Source of the DNA: Bog-473 sp963704355
Lineage (GTDB): Bacteria > Actinomycetota > Acidimicrobiia > Acidimicrobiales > RAAP-2
Assembly (NCBI GenBank): GCA_963704355.1
Contig: OY969891.1
Coordinates: 4,030,001-4,094,000, forward strand
Direction: 5' to 3'
DNA length: 64,000 nucleotides
A program made the position numbers and the translations under genes. Shown piece by piece: positions 24,890 through 34,645 of this stretch (positions are counted from its first letter, which is position 1; each line of letters starts with the position of its first letter). Under the pieces are notes generated by a model. It had not been told where the DNA came from. It made no database searches and saw only the letters and a program-made list of their open reading frames with translations.

Positions 24890-27052
24890 ATGTACGGAGT
24901 GACTCCACAGCGCACGGACAAGCCCGCGGGCCGAGGGAACGCGCCCGCCGGCCCCGACGGAGGTCCGCCACAGGGGGCGCCGTCGGGCCAGAGCTGGCGT
25001 TGGCTGTGGGGCGTGCTGGCCATCGGGATCGTCGCGGTGCTGCTGGCCGTGGGCACCATCAAAACCTCGAACGCGAAGTCGCTCTCCTACACCAAGTACA
25101 TGCAGGAAGTGACGTCCAAGCAGGTCTCGACGGCCAAGATCTCCAACTCGACCGGTGAGATCACCGGGAACCTGAAGGACGGCACCAGCTACACGGTCCA
25201 GGGGCCGAGCCCCTCGCTGCCCAACGACGTCCAGACGATGCGCAACGACGGCGTCGAGGTCAGCTTCCCGACCCCGTCATCGAACCTGCTGGACGACCTC
25301 CTCCCGTACATCTTCATCATCGCCATCGGCGCCGCCTTCATCTACTTCATCGGCCGTCAGACCCGGGGCCAGATGTCGGGGATCATGTCCATCGGCCGTT
25401 CCAAGGCCAAGACCTTCAGCAGCGATCGCCCCTCCACCACTTTCGAGGACGTGGCGGGGTACACCGGGGTCAAGCAAGAGATCAGTGAGGTCGTCGACTT
25501 CCTCAAGACGCCGGCCCGTTTCAAGGAGATCGGCGCGAAGATCCCCAAGGGCGTGCTTCTGGTGGGTCCGCCCGGCACCGGCAAGACGCTCATCGCGCGG
25601 GCCGTGGCCGGTGAGGCCGGCGTGCCCTTCATGTCGGTGAGCGGCTCCGACTTCATGGAGATGTTCGTGGGCGTCGGGGCCAGCCGGGTCCGTGACCTCT
25701 TCCAGACGGCGCGCAAGCAGGCGCCGGCCATCGTCTTCGTCGACGAGATCGACTCCATCGGGCGCAAGCGCGGCGCCGGGCTCGGCGGAGGGCACGACGA
25801 GCGCGAGCAGACGCTGAACCAGATGCTCTCGGAGATGGACGGCTTCGACACCGGCGAGGGCGTCGTCATGATCGCCGCCACCAACCGTCCCGACATCCTC
25901 GACCCGGCGCTGTTGCGGCCCGGCCGCTTCGACCGCCAGATCGTCGTGCCGCTGCCCGACCTCGAAGAGCGGCTCCCCATTCTGCAGGTGCACTGCAAGG
26001 GCAAGCGCATGGCGTCCGACGTCGACCTCAGCATCGTGGCGCGGGGCACGCCCGGCATGAGCGGGGCCGACCTGGCCAACCTGGTCAACGAGGCGGCGCT
26101 GCACGCGGTGCGCCGCGGCAGCGCAGACATCGCCATGGCGGACTTCGAGACGGCACGCGACCGCGTGCTGCTCGGCCAGCGGCGCGATTCGATGGTGCTC
26201 TCCGACGACGAGAAAGAGCGCATCGCCTACCACGAGGGTGGCCACGCCGTGCTCGCCTACGTGCTCGAGCACGCCGACCCCGTCCACAAGGTCACCATCC
26301 TCCCGACGGGCATGGCGCTGGGCGTGACGCACCAGCTGCCCATGGAGGAGCGCCACATCCACGCCCGCCCGTACATTGAGGACGCGCTGTGCGTGCGCAT
26401 GGGCGGGCGCTGTGCCGAGCTCCTGGTCTACGGGGATCTGTCGACCGGCGCCGCCAACGACCTCGTGGGCAACACCGAGCTGGCGCGCAAGATGGTCCGC
26501 GAGTGGGGCATGAGCGACGCCATCGGGCCCATGGCCTGGGGCTCGCAGGGGCAGGTCTTCCTGGGCGAGGACCTCATGCACACGCGGGACTACTCCGAGG
26601 ACACCTCCAAGGTCATCGACGACGAAGTCGAACGGATCTTGCGCTCGGAGGAACAGCGGGCGATGGAGGTGTTGAGCAAGCACCGGGGCGGACTCAACGC
26701 CATCGCCCGCGCCCTTCTCGACAACGAGATCATCGACGGGGCCGACGTCGCCCGCCTCGTCGACGAGGCCCACGGCTCGCCGGTGCACGGCGAGGGCGTC
26801 AAGTCGGTCCCGCACTTCTCGGGGGCCGCCATCACCGCGCCGCCCATTGCGGCCAACGGTGCGACGATGGCCGCGAACGGCCACGGAGCGGCCGAGGCCG
26901 ACCCGGACGGAAACGGGGCGGTCGCCGTCCCGGCCACGCCCGCGCCGTCAGCCGCCGCCCCGCCAGAGGTGCCGTCGTGGCCACCGCCGGTGTGGCCGCC
27001 CCCGCCGGCCGATCCTCAGCCCGGCACGCCAGAGGGGTCGCCGGGCACCTAG
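24890..27052 (+). CDS. ftsH: ATP-dependent zinc metalloprotease FtsH
   Basis: About 720 residues. Two membrane segments near 38-58 and 135-155 flank the external domain. The AAA+ module has Walker A GPPGTGKT near 225, Walker B VFVDEID near 283 and the SRH; the protease has YHEGGHAVLAY (HExxH) near 447 and the third zinc ligand in STGAANDLVGNTELARKM. A long Ala/Pro-rich tail (last ~90 residues) is unusual in length. It degrades misfolded membrane proteins and selected regulators. ATG at 24890 is used; a GTG three codons later is also possible. Divergent from the CPBP protease. Confidence 0.95.
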   Translation: MYGVTPQRTDKPAGRGNAPAGPDGGPPQGAPSGQSWRWLWGVLAIGIVAVLLAVGTIKTSNAKSLSYTKYMQEVTSKQVSTAKISNSTGEITGNLKDGTSYTVQGPSPSLPNDVQTMRNDGVEVSFPTPSSNLLDDLLPYIFIIAIGAAFIYFIGRQTRGQMSGIMSIGRSKAKTFSSDRPSTTFEDVAGYTGVKQEISEVVDFLKTPARFKEIGAKIPKGVLLVGPPGTGKTLIARAVAGEAGVPFMSVSGSDFMEMFVGVGASRVRDLFQTARKQAPAIVFVDEIDSIGRKRGAGLGGGHDEREQTLNQMLSEMDGFDTGEGVVMIAATNRPDILDPALLRPGRFDRQIVVPLPDLEERLPILQVHCKGKRMASDVDLSIVARGTPGMSGADLANLVNEAALHAVRRGSADIAMADFETARDRVLLGQRRDSMVLSDDEKERIAYHEGGHAVLAYVLEHADPVHKVTILPTGMALGVTHQLPMEERHIHARPYIEDALCVRMGGRCAELLVYGDLSTGAANDLVGNTELARKMVREWGMSDAIGPMAWGSQGQVFLGEDLMHTRDYSEDTSKVIDDEVERILRSEEQRAMEVLSKHRGGLNAIARALLDNEIIDGADVARLVDEAHGSPVHGEGVKSVPHFSGAAITAPPIAANGATMAANGHGAAEADPDGNGAVAVPATPAPSAAAPPEVPSWPPPVWPPPPADPQPGTPEGSPGT

Positions 27053-27221
27053 CCCGAACGTTGAGGCCCTGGGTTGCCTGCGCAGCCCGAGTGGCGCGTG
27101 CGCCGTCACACAGGCGTCGAGGATCGGAGTCGGGCCAAACCCAACGGGACCAAAAGGTCTTGGTCTCGTGGACGGCTCCACCGAAGTGAGGCTGGACCCG
27201 AGGCTCTCCTCTGTATAGGGC

Positions 27222-27263
27222 GGGGCTCTATGCAGTGGGGGACTTTTGCACAGAGGTAGCCCC
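27222..27263 (+). other. Candidate structured RNA or hairpin element
   Basis: GGGG-CTCT-A-TGC pairs with GCA-C-AGAG-(GTAG)-CCCC around a 14-base loop (27234-27247). The same segment can refold with CCTCTGT (27208-27214) against ACAGAGG (27250-27256). No T-run follows, so a simple intrinsic terminator for ftsH is unlikely; a structured leader or small RNA is possible. Confidence 0.3.
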
Positions 27264-27437
27264 AATACGAAGCGTCCGAGTCCCGCTGGTGTTGACCTGA
27301 ACAGGGCCTTTTGTCGCGTCGGGAGCGGATCACCGCTGAGGCAGACGCGTTGGGATCACGGTCTTGCACGCCGGCGACGACCGCCCGACGCCGCCGCGAC
27401 GAGCCCAACGAGGGAGAATGTCTCCCGACGGGTCCGG

Positions 27438-27462
27438 CCGGTTCAGAATCGAACCGAACCGG
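27438..27462. promoter_or_regulatory. Inverted repeat upstream of the ECF sigma-factor gene
   Basis: CCGGTTC and GAACCGG, seven-base arms separated by 11 bases that hold another GAACC, end 23 bases before the sigma-factor ATG. The position suggests an operator or a leader hairpin; the binding protein is unknown. Confidence 0.45.
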
Positions 27463-27485
27463 TCCAGGCGGCGTCATGAAGGGGG

Positions 27486-28043
27486 ATGGTGGAACACGAC
27501 CTCGCCGAATGGCTCGAGGAGGGGTACGTCGCCTCGTTCCGCACGGCGTGCCTGATCCTGGGCAACCGGGCCGACGCCGAGGAGGCGGTGCAGGACGCCT
27601 TCCTGCGCGCCTGGCGCTTCCGCGACTCGCTGTCTGACGTCCCGAGCATCCGGCCCTGGCTCTACCGCGTGGTCGTGAACGCGTGCTACTCGAAGCTCCG
27701 CCGCGAGATCCCCCACCGCGACCGCCGCGCCGGTGACGAGCCGCTGGCCCACCTCGAATCCGACGGGGCCGGCCCCGAGACCGGCGCCGAGCAGAACGAG
27801 GTGGCCGAGACCGTGCTGGCCGCGCTGCAACGGCTTCCCCTGTCGCTGCGCGTGCCGGTCGTCCTGCGCTACTACGGCGACCTGAGCGAGCGCGACATCG
27901 CGCTGGCCATCGGGCGGCGCCCGGGCACGGTCAAGTCCCGCCTCCACGAAGCGCGCCGCCGCCTGGCTGCCGATCCCGCCCTGTCCGCCCTCGCCGGCCC
28001 CGGCGACGGGGATGCCCTTCCCGCCGAGGAGACCGGCCCATGA
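27486..28043 (+). CDS. ECF-family RNA polymerase sigma factor
   Basis: 185 residues: sigma-2 region RADAEEAVQDAFLRAWRFRD and PWLYRVVVNACYSKLRRE, and sigma-4 region LPLSLRVPVVLRYYGDLSER with the helix-turn-helix DIALAIGRRPGTVKSRLHEA. Typical two-domain ECF size. Ribosome site GGGGG before the ATG at 27486. Its stop overlaps the start of the DUF4349 membrane protein (ATGA), where an anti-sigma factor usually sits, so that protein may act as the sigma regulator. Confidence 0.9.
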   Translation: MVEHDLAEWLEEGYVASFRTACLILGNRADAEEAVQDAFLRAWRFRDSLSDVPSIRPWLYRVVVNACYSKLRREIPHRDRRAGDEPLAHLESDGAGPETGAEQNEVAETVLAALQRLPLSLRVPVVLRYYGDLSERDIALAIGRRPGTVKSRLHEARRRLAADPALSALAGPGDGDALPAEETGP

Positions 28044-29335
28044 CCATGCTCGACGACGACGTCCTCGCCTCCCTGTTCGCCCGCGCCGGCGCCTCCTTCG
28101 AGGTGCCCGAGTCGGGCCCGGCCGACATCCTGGCCCGCGCCGCGGGGCCGGCGCGCGTGGTGGTGACGCCCGAACCCGACGACGCCGGCGACGCGGTCGA
28201 CGCGGTGCCCGAGCCAAACGGGACCGGGGATGGTGACGGCGCGGCGCCGTCCGTCTCGCTGGCCGAGGCACGCACCGGCCGCAGCCGGCGTGTCCTGGCG
28301 ACGGCGCGGCGCCATCGCCTCCTCTCGGTGGCAGCGGGCATCGTGGTCGTCCTCTTCGTCGCGGGGACGATCGGCGCGCTCGTGCAGTCCACCTCGGGCC
28401 CCAACCTCACGTCGGCCTTGTCGAAGGCGCCGGCGCCGGCACGGGCGCCGCATGCCGCGGCACCGGCCAGCGGCACCGGCACGGGTGCGAGTGGCACCGC
28501 CGGGCCGGCCCGCGTGTCCCCCGGGTCGGAGCTCGGCCTGGCGCCGTCGTCCTCCAACGGCACGGCAAACGGGTCCCCGTCGAGCGGTTCGGGGCCGGCG
28601 GTGACCGTCCCGACCACTCCCCCCTCGCTGCCGTCGGGCGCGGTCGGGCAGCCGGCGAAGATCGAGCAGACCGGCACGCTCGGCCTGACCGTCCGCCACG
28701 ACGACGTCGGCCGGACCGTGACGCGCCTGAACGCGCTCGCCGGCGCCTACGGCGGCTTCGTGGCCAACTCCCAGACCCAATCGGGTTCAGGCTCGGGCGG
28801 GGCGCCCTACGGGACCGTGACGCTCCAGGTGCCGGTGGACAGCTTCTCCGCCGTGCTCAAGCAGGCGCAGTCCTTGGGCAAGACCTCGAACCTGAACACG
28901 AAGGCCACCGACGTCACGAGCCAGTACGTCGACCTCCAGGCGCGCATCTCGGCGCTGGACGACAGCCGCCAGCAGTACCTCACCATCTTGTCGAAGGCCA
29001 CGAGCATCGGCGACGTCCTCTCGGTACAGGAGCAGGTCGACACCATCCAGTCCCAGATCGAGCAACTGCAGGGCCAGCTCAACGTCCTGACCGCCGAGAC
29101 CTCGTACTCGACCCTGACGGTGAACGTGAACGAGGGCGCCGCCCCGCCCCCGCCGGTACCTCTCCCCGAGTCCGGCCTCGTGCGGGCGTGGCACGACAGC
29201 GTGGGCGGCTTCGTGACCGGCGTCGAGGGCGTGGTCCGGGTGGCCGGCCCGATCCTCTTCGCCCTCCTCCTCTTGGGCATCGCGCTGGTGGGCGGCCGGG
29301 TCCTGTGGCGCCGTTATCAGCGGCACCGCCTCTGA
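28040..29335 (+). CDS. Membrane protein with DUF4349 domain, sigma-factor partner
   Basis: 431 residues. A soluble N-terminus of about 90 residues, a membrane segment (LLSVAAGIVVVLFVAGTIGA near 95-114), a Ser/Gly/Ala/Pro linker, then the DUF4349 domain (RHDDVGRTVTRLNALAGAYG, YVDLQARISALDDSRQQYLT, coiled-coil LSVQEQVDTIQSQIEQLQGQ) and a second membrane segment near the C-terminus. Overlap with the ECF sigma gene and the cytoplasmic N-terminus suggest an anti-sigma or sensor role, but no zinc-binding anti-sigma motif is visible. Converges with the DUF5719 gene one base away. Confidence 0.75.
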   Translation: MTMLDDDVLASLFARAGASFEVPESGPADILARAAGPARVVVTPEPDDAGDAVDAVPEPNGTGDGDGAAPSVSLAEARTGRSRRVLATARRHRLLSVAAGIVVVLFVAGTIGALVQSTSGPNLTSALSKAPAPARAPHAAAPASGTGTGASGTAGPARVSPGSELGLAPSSSNGTANGSPSSGSGPAVTVPTTPPSLPSGAVGQPAKIEQTGTLGLTVRHDDVGRTVTRLNALAGAYGGFVANSQTQSGSGSGGAPYGTVTLQVPVDSFSAVLKQAQSLGKTSNLNTKATDVTSQYVDLQARISALDDSRQQYLTILSKATSIGDVLSVQEQVDTIQSQIEQLQGQLNVLTAETSYSTLTVNVNEGAAPPPPVPLPESGLVRAWHDSVGGFVTGVEGVVRVAGPILFALLLLGIALVGGRVLWRRYQRHRL

Positions 29336-29336
29336 C

Positions 29337-30803
29337 TCAGAGGCCGATCGCCGCGGCCAGCGGGATCCCGGGCATCGTCACCACTCCGATCGTCCCGCTC
29401 GGTTGGACGTCCTCGCTGACCCCGAGCGACCCGTCGCTCCGCACGACGATCTGGTTCAGGCCGGCCGCGGCCAGCGCCGACCCCGAGACCAGCTCGAATT
29501 GCCCGGGTTCGAGCTCGCCCGAGGCAATGAGCCGGCGCTGGTCCTTGGTCACCGCGTCGGCGCTGAAGGTCACCGGAGCCGTCGAGGTGTTCGCCAGCGC
29601 GAGCACGCGGGGGGTGGCGCCGCTCACCGCGGGGTTGGCGCTCGTCCCGGGCGGTGGCACGACCCACTCGCCCGTGGGCGACGCCAGGCTCAACGCGCCG
29701 ATGCCGCCGGCCATGCCGGCCTGGGGCGACTCCGCCGATCCCGAGGCGAGCACGGTGCGACTGACGACGACCCCGGGACCACCCGTGGCGTCGACGACGG
29801 CGGAATAGGCCGCGTACGCCGGGATGCGCGTCTGCTTGCTCGTCGCGAGGGCCCACGTGGAGCCCGGCGCGACCCGGGCCGTCAGCGGCGCCAGCGGCCC
29901 CGAGGCCAGTCGGAGGTCGACCTTGACCGCCTCGGGGGTGCTGCCCGGGTTGAACACGTCGATTTCGGAGGAACCTCCCGACGACTCGTCGCCCAGGGGG
30001 ATGGCCCAGCGCGTGGCCGGCTGCGGCACGCCCGGGACGACCGCCAGCCCGCCTGCGCTCCCCGAGAATCCCTGCAACTCCGACGCCACGAAGCGTCCCG
30101 TGCGCGCCGTGACGACGGTGCTCACGGTGGAGACGTTCTGGACCTCGGACGCGACGTTCTCCACCACGACTTGGCCCGGGGGCAACACCACCCCCTGGAA
30201 GTTGATGGGATGGACGGCCCCGCTCGGCGTGACGAAGCCGAGGTCGACGACGACGGGGGTCGACGTCGGGTTGAGCAGCGACACGTAGAGGCCGTCGGAG
30301 TTGCTGGTCGTGCCGCCGGCGAAATACCAGGCGGCCGACGTCGAGCTCTGGCACGGCGCCTGCGACCATCCCACCGACCCGTGCACCCACTGGGAGACGG
30401 CCACGCCGCCGCCCGCCACCGTCACCGTGTCGGCTAGCCACGCGCCGGCCGACGGGCTCGGGAGGGAGGGGGCCACCACGCCGTCCGCCGGGACGGACAC
30501 GGCGGCGTGCACGAACGACCCGACCTCGCTGGTGACGGTGATGCCCGCGGTGACGGGCGTCTGGGTGGTGTTGGTGAGGACCAGCGAGCCGGGTGCCGCG
30601 TTCGAGCTGGTGGTCTGACCCGTGCAGTACCAGGCCGACGACTCGGCATCGGGAGCGCTCACCAGCGCGGCCGGGGTGGCGGGCGCACCCGCAGAGGTCG
30701 AGGTGCCGCGCGTGCTCACGGCGACGGCGACACCCGCGATCACCACCACGACGACCACGAGGACGCGCCACCGTCGTTCCCGGCTGTGATGCGCCGGGCT
30801 CAC
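29337..30803 (-). CDS. DUF5719 membrane-anchored extracytoplasmic protein
   Basis: 488 residues from a GTG overlapping the upstream stop (GTGA). One N-terminal membrane segment (VLVVVVVVIAGVAVAVS near 13-30) and a long external part of repeated beta-sandwich-like strands (for example GLYVSLLNPTSTPVVVDLGF, SEIDVFNPGSTPEAVKVDLR). This matches DUF5719, which in actinobacteria follows a large GT2 membrane glycosyltransferase gene, exactly as here. It may assist that enzyme in envelope glycan assembly; its activity is unknown. Confidence 0.8.
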   Translation of the reverse strand: MSPAHHSRERRWRVLVVVVVVIAGVAVAVSTRGTSTSAGAPATPAALVSAPDAESSAWYCTGQTTSSNAAPGSLVLTNTTQTPVTAGITVTSEVGSFVHAAVSVPADGVVAPSLPSPSAGAWLADTVTVAGGGVAVSQWVHGSVGWSQAPCQSSTSAAWYFAGGTTSNSDGLYVSLLNPTSTPVVVDLGFVTPSGAVHPINFQGVVLPPGQVVVENVASEVQNVSTVSTVVTARTGRFVASELQGFSGSAGGLAVVPGVPQPATRWAIPLGDESSGGSSEIDVFNPGSTPEAVKVDLRLASGPLAPLTARVAPGSTWALATSKQTRIPAYAAYSAVVDATGGPGVVVSRTVLASGSAESPQAGMAGGIGALSLASPTGEWVVPPPGTSANPAVSGATPRVLALANTSTAPVTFSADAVTKDQRRLIASGELEPGQFELVSGSALAAAGLNQIVVRSDGSLGVSEDVQPSGTIGVVTMPGIPLAAAIGL

Positions 30804-33800
30804 GGTGCACCCACCGGGGCTTGCCTCCGGCGCGGCCGCCACAAGAGTGCGAGGGCGAGCAGCACCCATGCGACGACCTCGAGCACGACCCCGACGCCGA
30901 CGTAGGGGAACTGCGAGAGCGAGAGTGCGGCCCGCCCGCGTGTGACGGGGTACTGGGCCGCCCAGCCGAAGGCAGACCGTTGGACGACGATGCGGCCGTC
31001 GAGCGTGAGGGCGAAGTGGCCGGCGGGTGCGTACCCCGCGTACACCGTCCCGGCCACCACCGGACCGGTGGCCGCCGAGCTCGAGAGCGAACCGAGGACG
31101 GGCTGCCACCCCACGACGTCCGCCGCGCCGGGGTAGGACCATGCGTGGCCCGCGGGGAGGGGCAGCGTGCGCTGCGCCGTCACTGGCATGAGCTCGTCGT
31201 TCTCGAAGACCTGCACGCCCACCACGCCGGGCACCACATGGAGGTCGTCCTGCTCGAGCAAATCGGTGGCGAGCCCGGGCGGGGGCGGCGCGCTCACCGA
31301 TGCCGGCAGCGAGCCGATTGCCGAGGGGGCCAGGCCGTCGACGACGACGACGTAGCGCACGCCCGCCGACGCGAGAAGCCGGCCCAGGTGCACCGTGCCG
31401 CCGCTCAAGGCCAACCGCACGGCCCCGTCGACCAGCGCGGTGGGGCCCGGGCCGGACGGCGTCAGGACCTGCGACGTGTCGGGGAGGTCCTCGGGGGTGA
31501 GCGCGTAGGCCAGGCCCGGCTGCACGGACCACCCGCCGACGGGCAGCGCCCTCGGGTCCCCGAGCCACAGGACGCGGGTGACCTGCGCCGGGCTGGGGGC
31601 AGACAGAAAGGCCAGCGGCTGGTCGAGGCCCTGGGACGGCAGGTCCCACCGGCCGCCAACGGCGGCTCCCACGACCGGCAGGAGCCCGATGCCGACGAAG
31701 ATCAGCGCCATCACGCCCACCACCTGCCGCCAGCCGAATGTGCGCGCGGTCAGGTCGTTCTCGAACGAGGAGATCCCGAGCCCGACGCACGCGGCCACGG
31801 CCAGCGCCGCGGGCGCCAGGACGACGGACAAGGACGGGGTGAAGGCGCCCATGTCGCTCCGCGCCGCCGCGAGGGCGAGGCCCCACGACGCGCACGCGGT
31901 CACCCACAGGCGCGCCGCCCAGACCAGCCGGATCCCGCGCCCGAGGAGCAGCGGGAGGGCCGCTCCCGCGACCACGAGCCAGGCGATCGGCGAGCGTGCG
32001 GCCGGCCCGATGGCGAAGCGGATGAGCTCGCCCCAGCTCGGTGCGGTGGCGCCTGCGATGGGCAGCCCGAAGATCGAGACCGAGGCCTTGCCGGCCAGCG
32101 CGGTGCCGATCACCCAGGGCGCGGCGAGGACCAGCGCGACCGCGATACCCCCCAGGGCGACGACGACGACCCGCCCGACCCCGTCGCGCGCGCCGACGAG
32201 CACCGAGCCGACGGCCCACGCGAGCGCCGTGGCGAGGACGAGAGGCACCACGGCGGGCGCGAAGCCCGCGGCAACGGCGATCACGGCCCCGAGGAGGGCG
32301 ACCTGTCCGGCCGGGCGGCTCCGCCAGTGCCCGGTGGGCGCGAGACGGTAGGGCGCCACCTCCGCCGCCCGGGCCAGCAGGAGCGCGATGAAGGGGAAGA
32401 GGGCGTAGGCGACGAGGCCGTCCCAGCGGCCCGACCCCAGCGCGCCGTAGGCCAGCGGGAGGCCGAGGTAGCTGATGGTGGCGACGACGCGGGCCCGCGC
32501 TGAGACCAGGGGGCGCAGGAACCGGGTCACCCCGATCGCCCCGACGGGGATGCAGCCCAGCAGCAGGACGTGTTGCAACGTCCCCATGGCCCCGAACACC
32601 ACGGTCCCGGTGATCCCGAGGAGCCCGAAGGCGGGAGAGGCCGGCGCCGTCGTGCCCACGCCGGCTGACTGCCATCCCGAGAAGAAGTGGTGCCAGGCCG
32701 TCGTCCACGCCGGCAGCGGTGCCAACTGACCGACCAAAGGCAGCGTGCCGAAGAAGAGGTCGCGTGTGCCGAGCGCGATGACCACGAGCGTGACGAGGAC
32801 CGCCAGCGCCCGCTGCCGGCCGGTGCTGAGCGGCGCGGCGCGGACCCTTCGCCCGAAGCGGTCCCGCCCGGCACGACGGCCGAGGTCGTCGAGCTCGTCG
32901 AAGTCGCTGTCCTCGCTGAAGGCCGAGCCAACGCTGCCGGTCAGGACCGCCACCTCGGCCCGTTCGTCGCCGCGCTCGGCGAGGCCGCGCGAGACCGCGA
33001 CCGAGTTCGCCGCCTCGAGGCCCTGGTGCGACAGGCGGCTCAGGTAGCGCGAGAGGCGCGCGCTCCCCCGCAGCTGCAACCGACGCACCTCGGAGTCGGG
33101 GAACAGGCGGTGCTCGGCCAGCTCGCCCCGGAGCAGCGAGAGCTCGGTGAGCCGGTGGGCGTTCCAGCGCCAGGCCCCGACGACCGCGCGCGCCCGGGCG
33201 CGGTCGCGGGCCAGCAGGGCGACCACCACCTCCCCGAAGGCCAGCAGAGCCGCCTGCGGCAGGACGCGCACCAGGTGGGTCCGGGTGTAGCACTTGAGCA
33301 CGGCGCGGCAATTCGTGGCGCCGCTGGAGCGACTGCAACGTGGCGGGGTGACGGCCCTTGCCCTCCCCCTGCACGGACAGCGGCTCGAGCCCGCCGGCGA
33401 CGGCCTCGCGATGTCGGACCCGCGCCTCGGGGGCGACGATGACCCGGGCACCGGCGACCTGGCAGCGCCACGACAGGTCCAGGTCCTCGCCCATGGCCAC
33501 GATCCCGGGATCGAAACCCTTGAGCTCAGCGAGGAGGTCGGCGCGGATGAGGATGCACCCCGTGGGCGCGACGAAGACGTCGCGGACGGCGTCGTGCTGG
33601 CCATGGTCGACCTCACCCTCGAGGATCCGGTCGACGACGGCGCCGGTCTTGTCGCAACTCATGCCGACGTGGAGCAGGATGCTCGGGTCGTCCCAGTTGA
33701 CGAACTTCGGAGAGACGACCCCGGCGTTGGAGCGGAACGACTCCTCGACCAGCTCGTGGACGGCGTCGCGGTCCAGGGCCACGTCGTCGTGGCACAGCAG

Positions 33801-34085
33801 GTAGAAGGCGGCGCCCTCGACCATGCCCAGCGCCTGGTTGGAGGCGGCGGCGTAGCCGGGGCTCCCGGGGAGATGGCGGACGAAGGCGTCGGGGAGGACC
33901 CGGCTCACCCGCTCGGTGACCTCCGAGCCGTCCTCGCCCGCGTCGAGGACCAGGACCGACAGCTCCTCGTAGTCCTGCGCCGCCAAGGAGGAGAGCGCCT
34001 CTTCGAACCAGGGTCCGGGGTCGGTCGTGACCACGACGGCGACCACCGCCGGCACTTGGGCGTCCATCAGCACTTGGGCGTCCAT
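30800..34085 (-). CDS. GT2 glycosyltransferase fused to polytopic membrane domain (frameshifted)
   Basis: One gene in two frames. The N-part (ATG 34085) is a GT-A glycosyltransferase: VVAVVVTTDPGPWFEEALSS, FYLLCHDDVALDRDAVHELV with the DxD-type DD, and VAMGEDLDLSWRCQVAGARV. The C-part, in another frame, is a 700-residue polytopic region with a dozen or more membrane segments (VLVTLVVIALGTRDLFFGTL onward). The frame changes at about 33307, where the minus strand reads TTGCCGCGCC; one base fewer gives a continuous RRHEL-RAVLKCYTRT join and about 1094 residues. Both parts being intact, a sequence error is likely. N-terminus holds a duplicated MDAQV unit. Coupled to DUF5719. Confidence 0.8.
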
Positions 34086-34153
34086 TAGGTGCCAGAGGCT
34101 ATCCGGTCGCCGATAGGCCCCCCAGGCACGGATTTGACCCCCGAATGCTTGCT

Positions 34154-34172
34154 ACTGTTTAACAGTTATGAT
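34154..34172 (+). promoter_or_regulatory. Promoter and palindrome before the small helical protein
   Basis: ACTGTT-T-AACAGT is a perfect 13-base palindrome (34154-34166), immediately followed by TATGAT (34167-34172), a near-consensus -10. The pair is AT-rich in a GC-rich setting and lies about 70 bases before the ATG at 34241. A repressor at the palindrome would block this promoter. Confidence 0.55.
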
Positions 34173-34240
34173 ACTCTAGTACACGAATTGCAGCCCCGGG
34201 AACGGCCGCTGCGGACCGATCGACGAGACAGGAGGCCTCC

Positions 34241-34609
34241 ATGCCTGATGTACCCACCAACCTCAACAGCTTCTCGAAGGGTGTCACCGACCTGGCCCGG
34301 GATGCGGCGTACGTCGCCGTCGGGCTGGGCGTGCTGGGGTACCAGCGGGTCCAGGTGCAGCGGGTCGAGCTGCAGAGCAAGCTGTCCCAGGATTTCTCGC
34401 TGGACCAGCGGATCGACGACGTCCGTCAGGGCGTCAGCAAGGGATTCCAGCAGATCGACGACCTGGCCGAGTCGGCCACGCAGTTCGTCGAGACCACCCT
34501 GCAGCCGATTGAGGAGAAGCTGCCCGCTTCGGTGACCCAGGTCACGACCAAGGCGCGGGAGCAAGCGCGCGAGGTGCGGGCACAGATCCGCCAGCGTGTG
34601 AGCGCCTGA
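34241..34609 (+). CDS. Small helical protein of unknown function
   Basis: 122 residues, almost fully helical: FSKGVTDLARDAAYVAVGLG (a possibly amphipathic or membrane-touching first helix), then RIDDVRQGVSKGFQQIDDLA and KAREQAREVRAQIRQRV. It resembles short apolipoprotein- or heparin-binding-haemagglutinin-like helical proteins of actinobacteria in style only. A strong AGGAGG site and its own promoter suggest high expression. Lies alone between the divergent GT2 and convergent reductase genes. Confidence 0.7.
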   Translation: MPDVPTNLNSFSKGVTDLARDAAYVAVGLGVLGYQRVQVQRVELQSKLSQDFSLDQRIDDVRQGVSKGFQQIDDLAESATQFVETTLQPIEEKLPASVTQVTTKAREQAREVRAQIRQRVSA

Positions 34610-34645
34610 GCCCCACTTCCGCTTCACCACCGACGACGCTCGCCG

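Larger units (their letters stand above)
27053..27485. other. Intergenic region between ftsH and the sigma-factor gene
   Basis: 433 bases without a gene on either strand. It contains the hairpin element at 27222-27263 and the inverted repeat at 27438-27462. AT-richer spots (ACCAAAAGGTCTTGG near 27150) also fold locally. A promoter for the sigma-factor operon must lie in its right part. Confidence 0.6.

Noticed and set aside
23642..24900. Long plus-strand extension in front of FtsH
   Set aside because: It is the antisense of the CPBP protease gene; the FtsH protein begins at about 24890.
27140..27170. ACCAA...TTGGT hairpin as ftsH terminator
   Set aside because: No T-run follows and it is about 90 bases past the stop; evidence is too weak to call.
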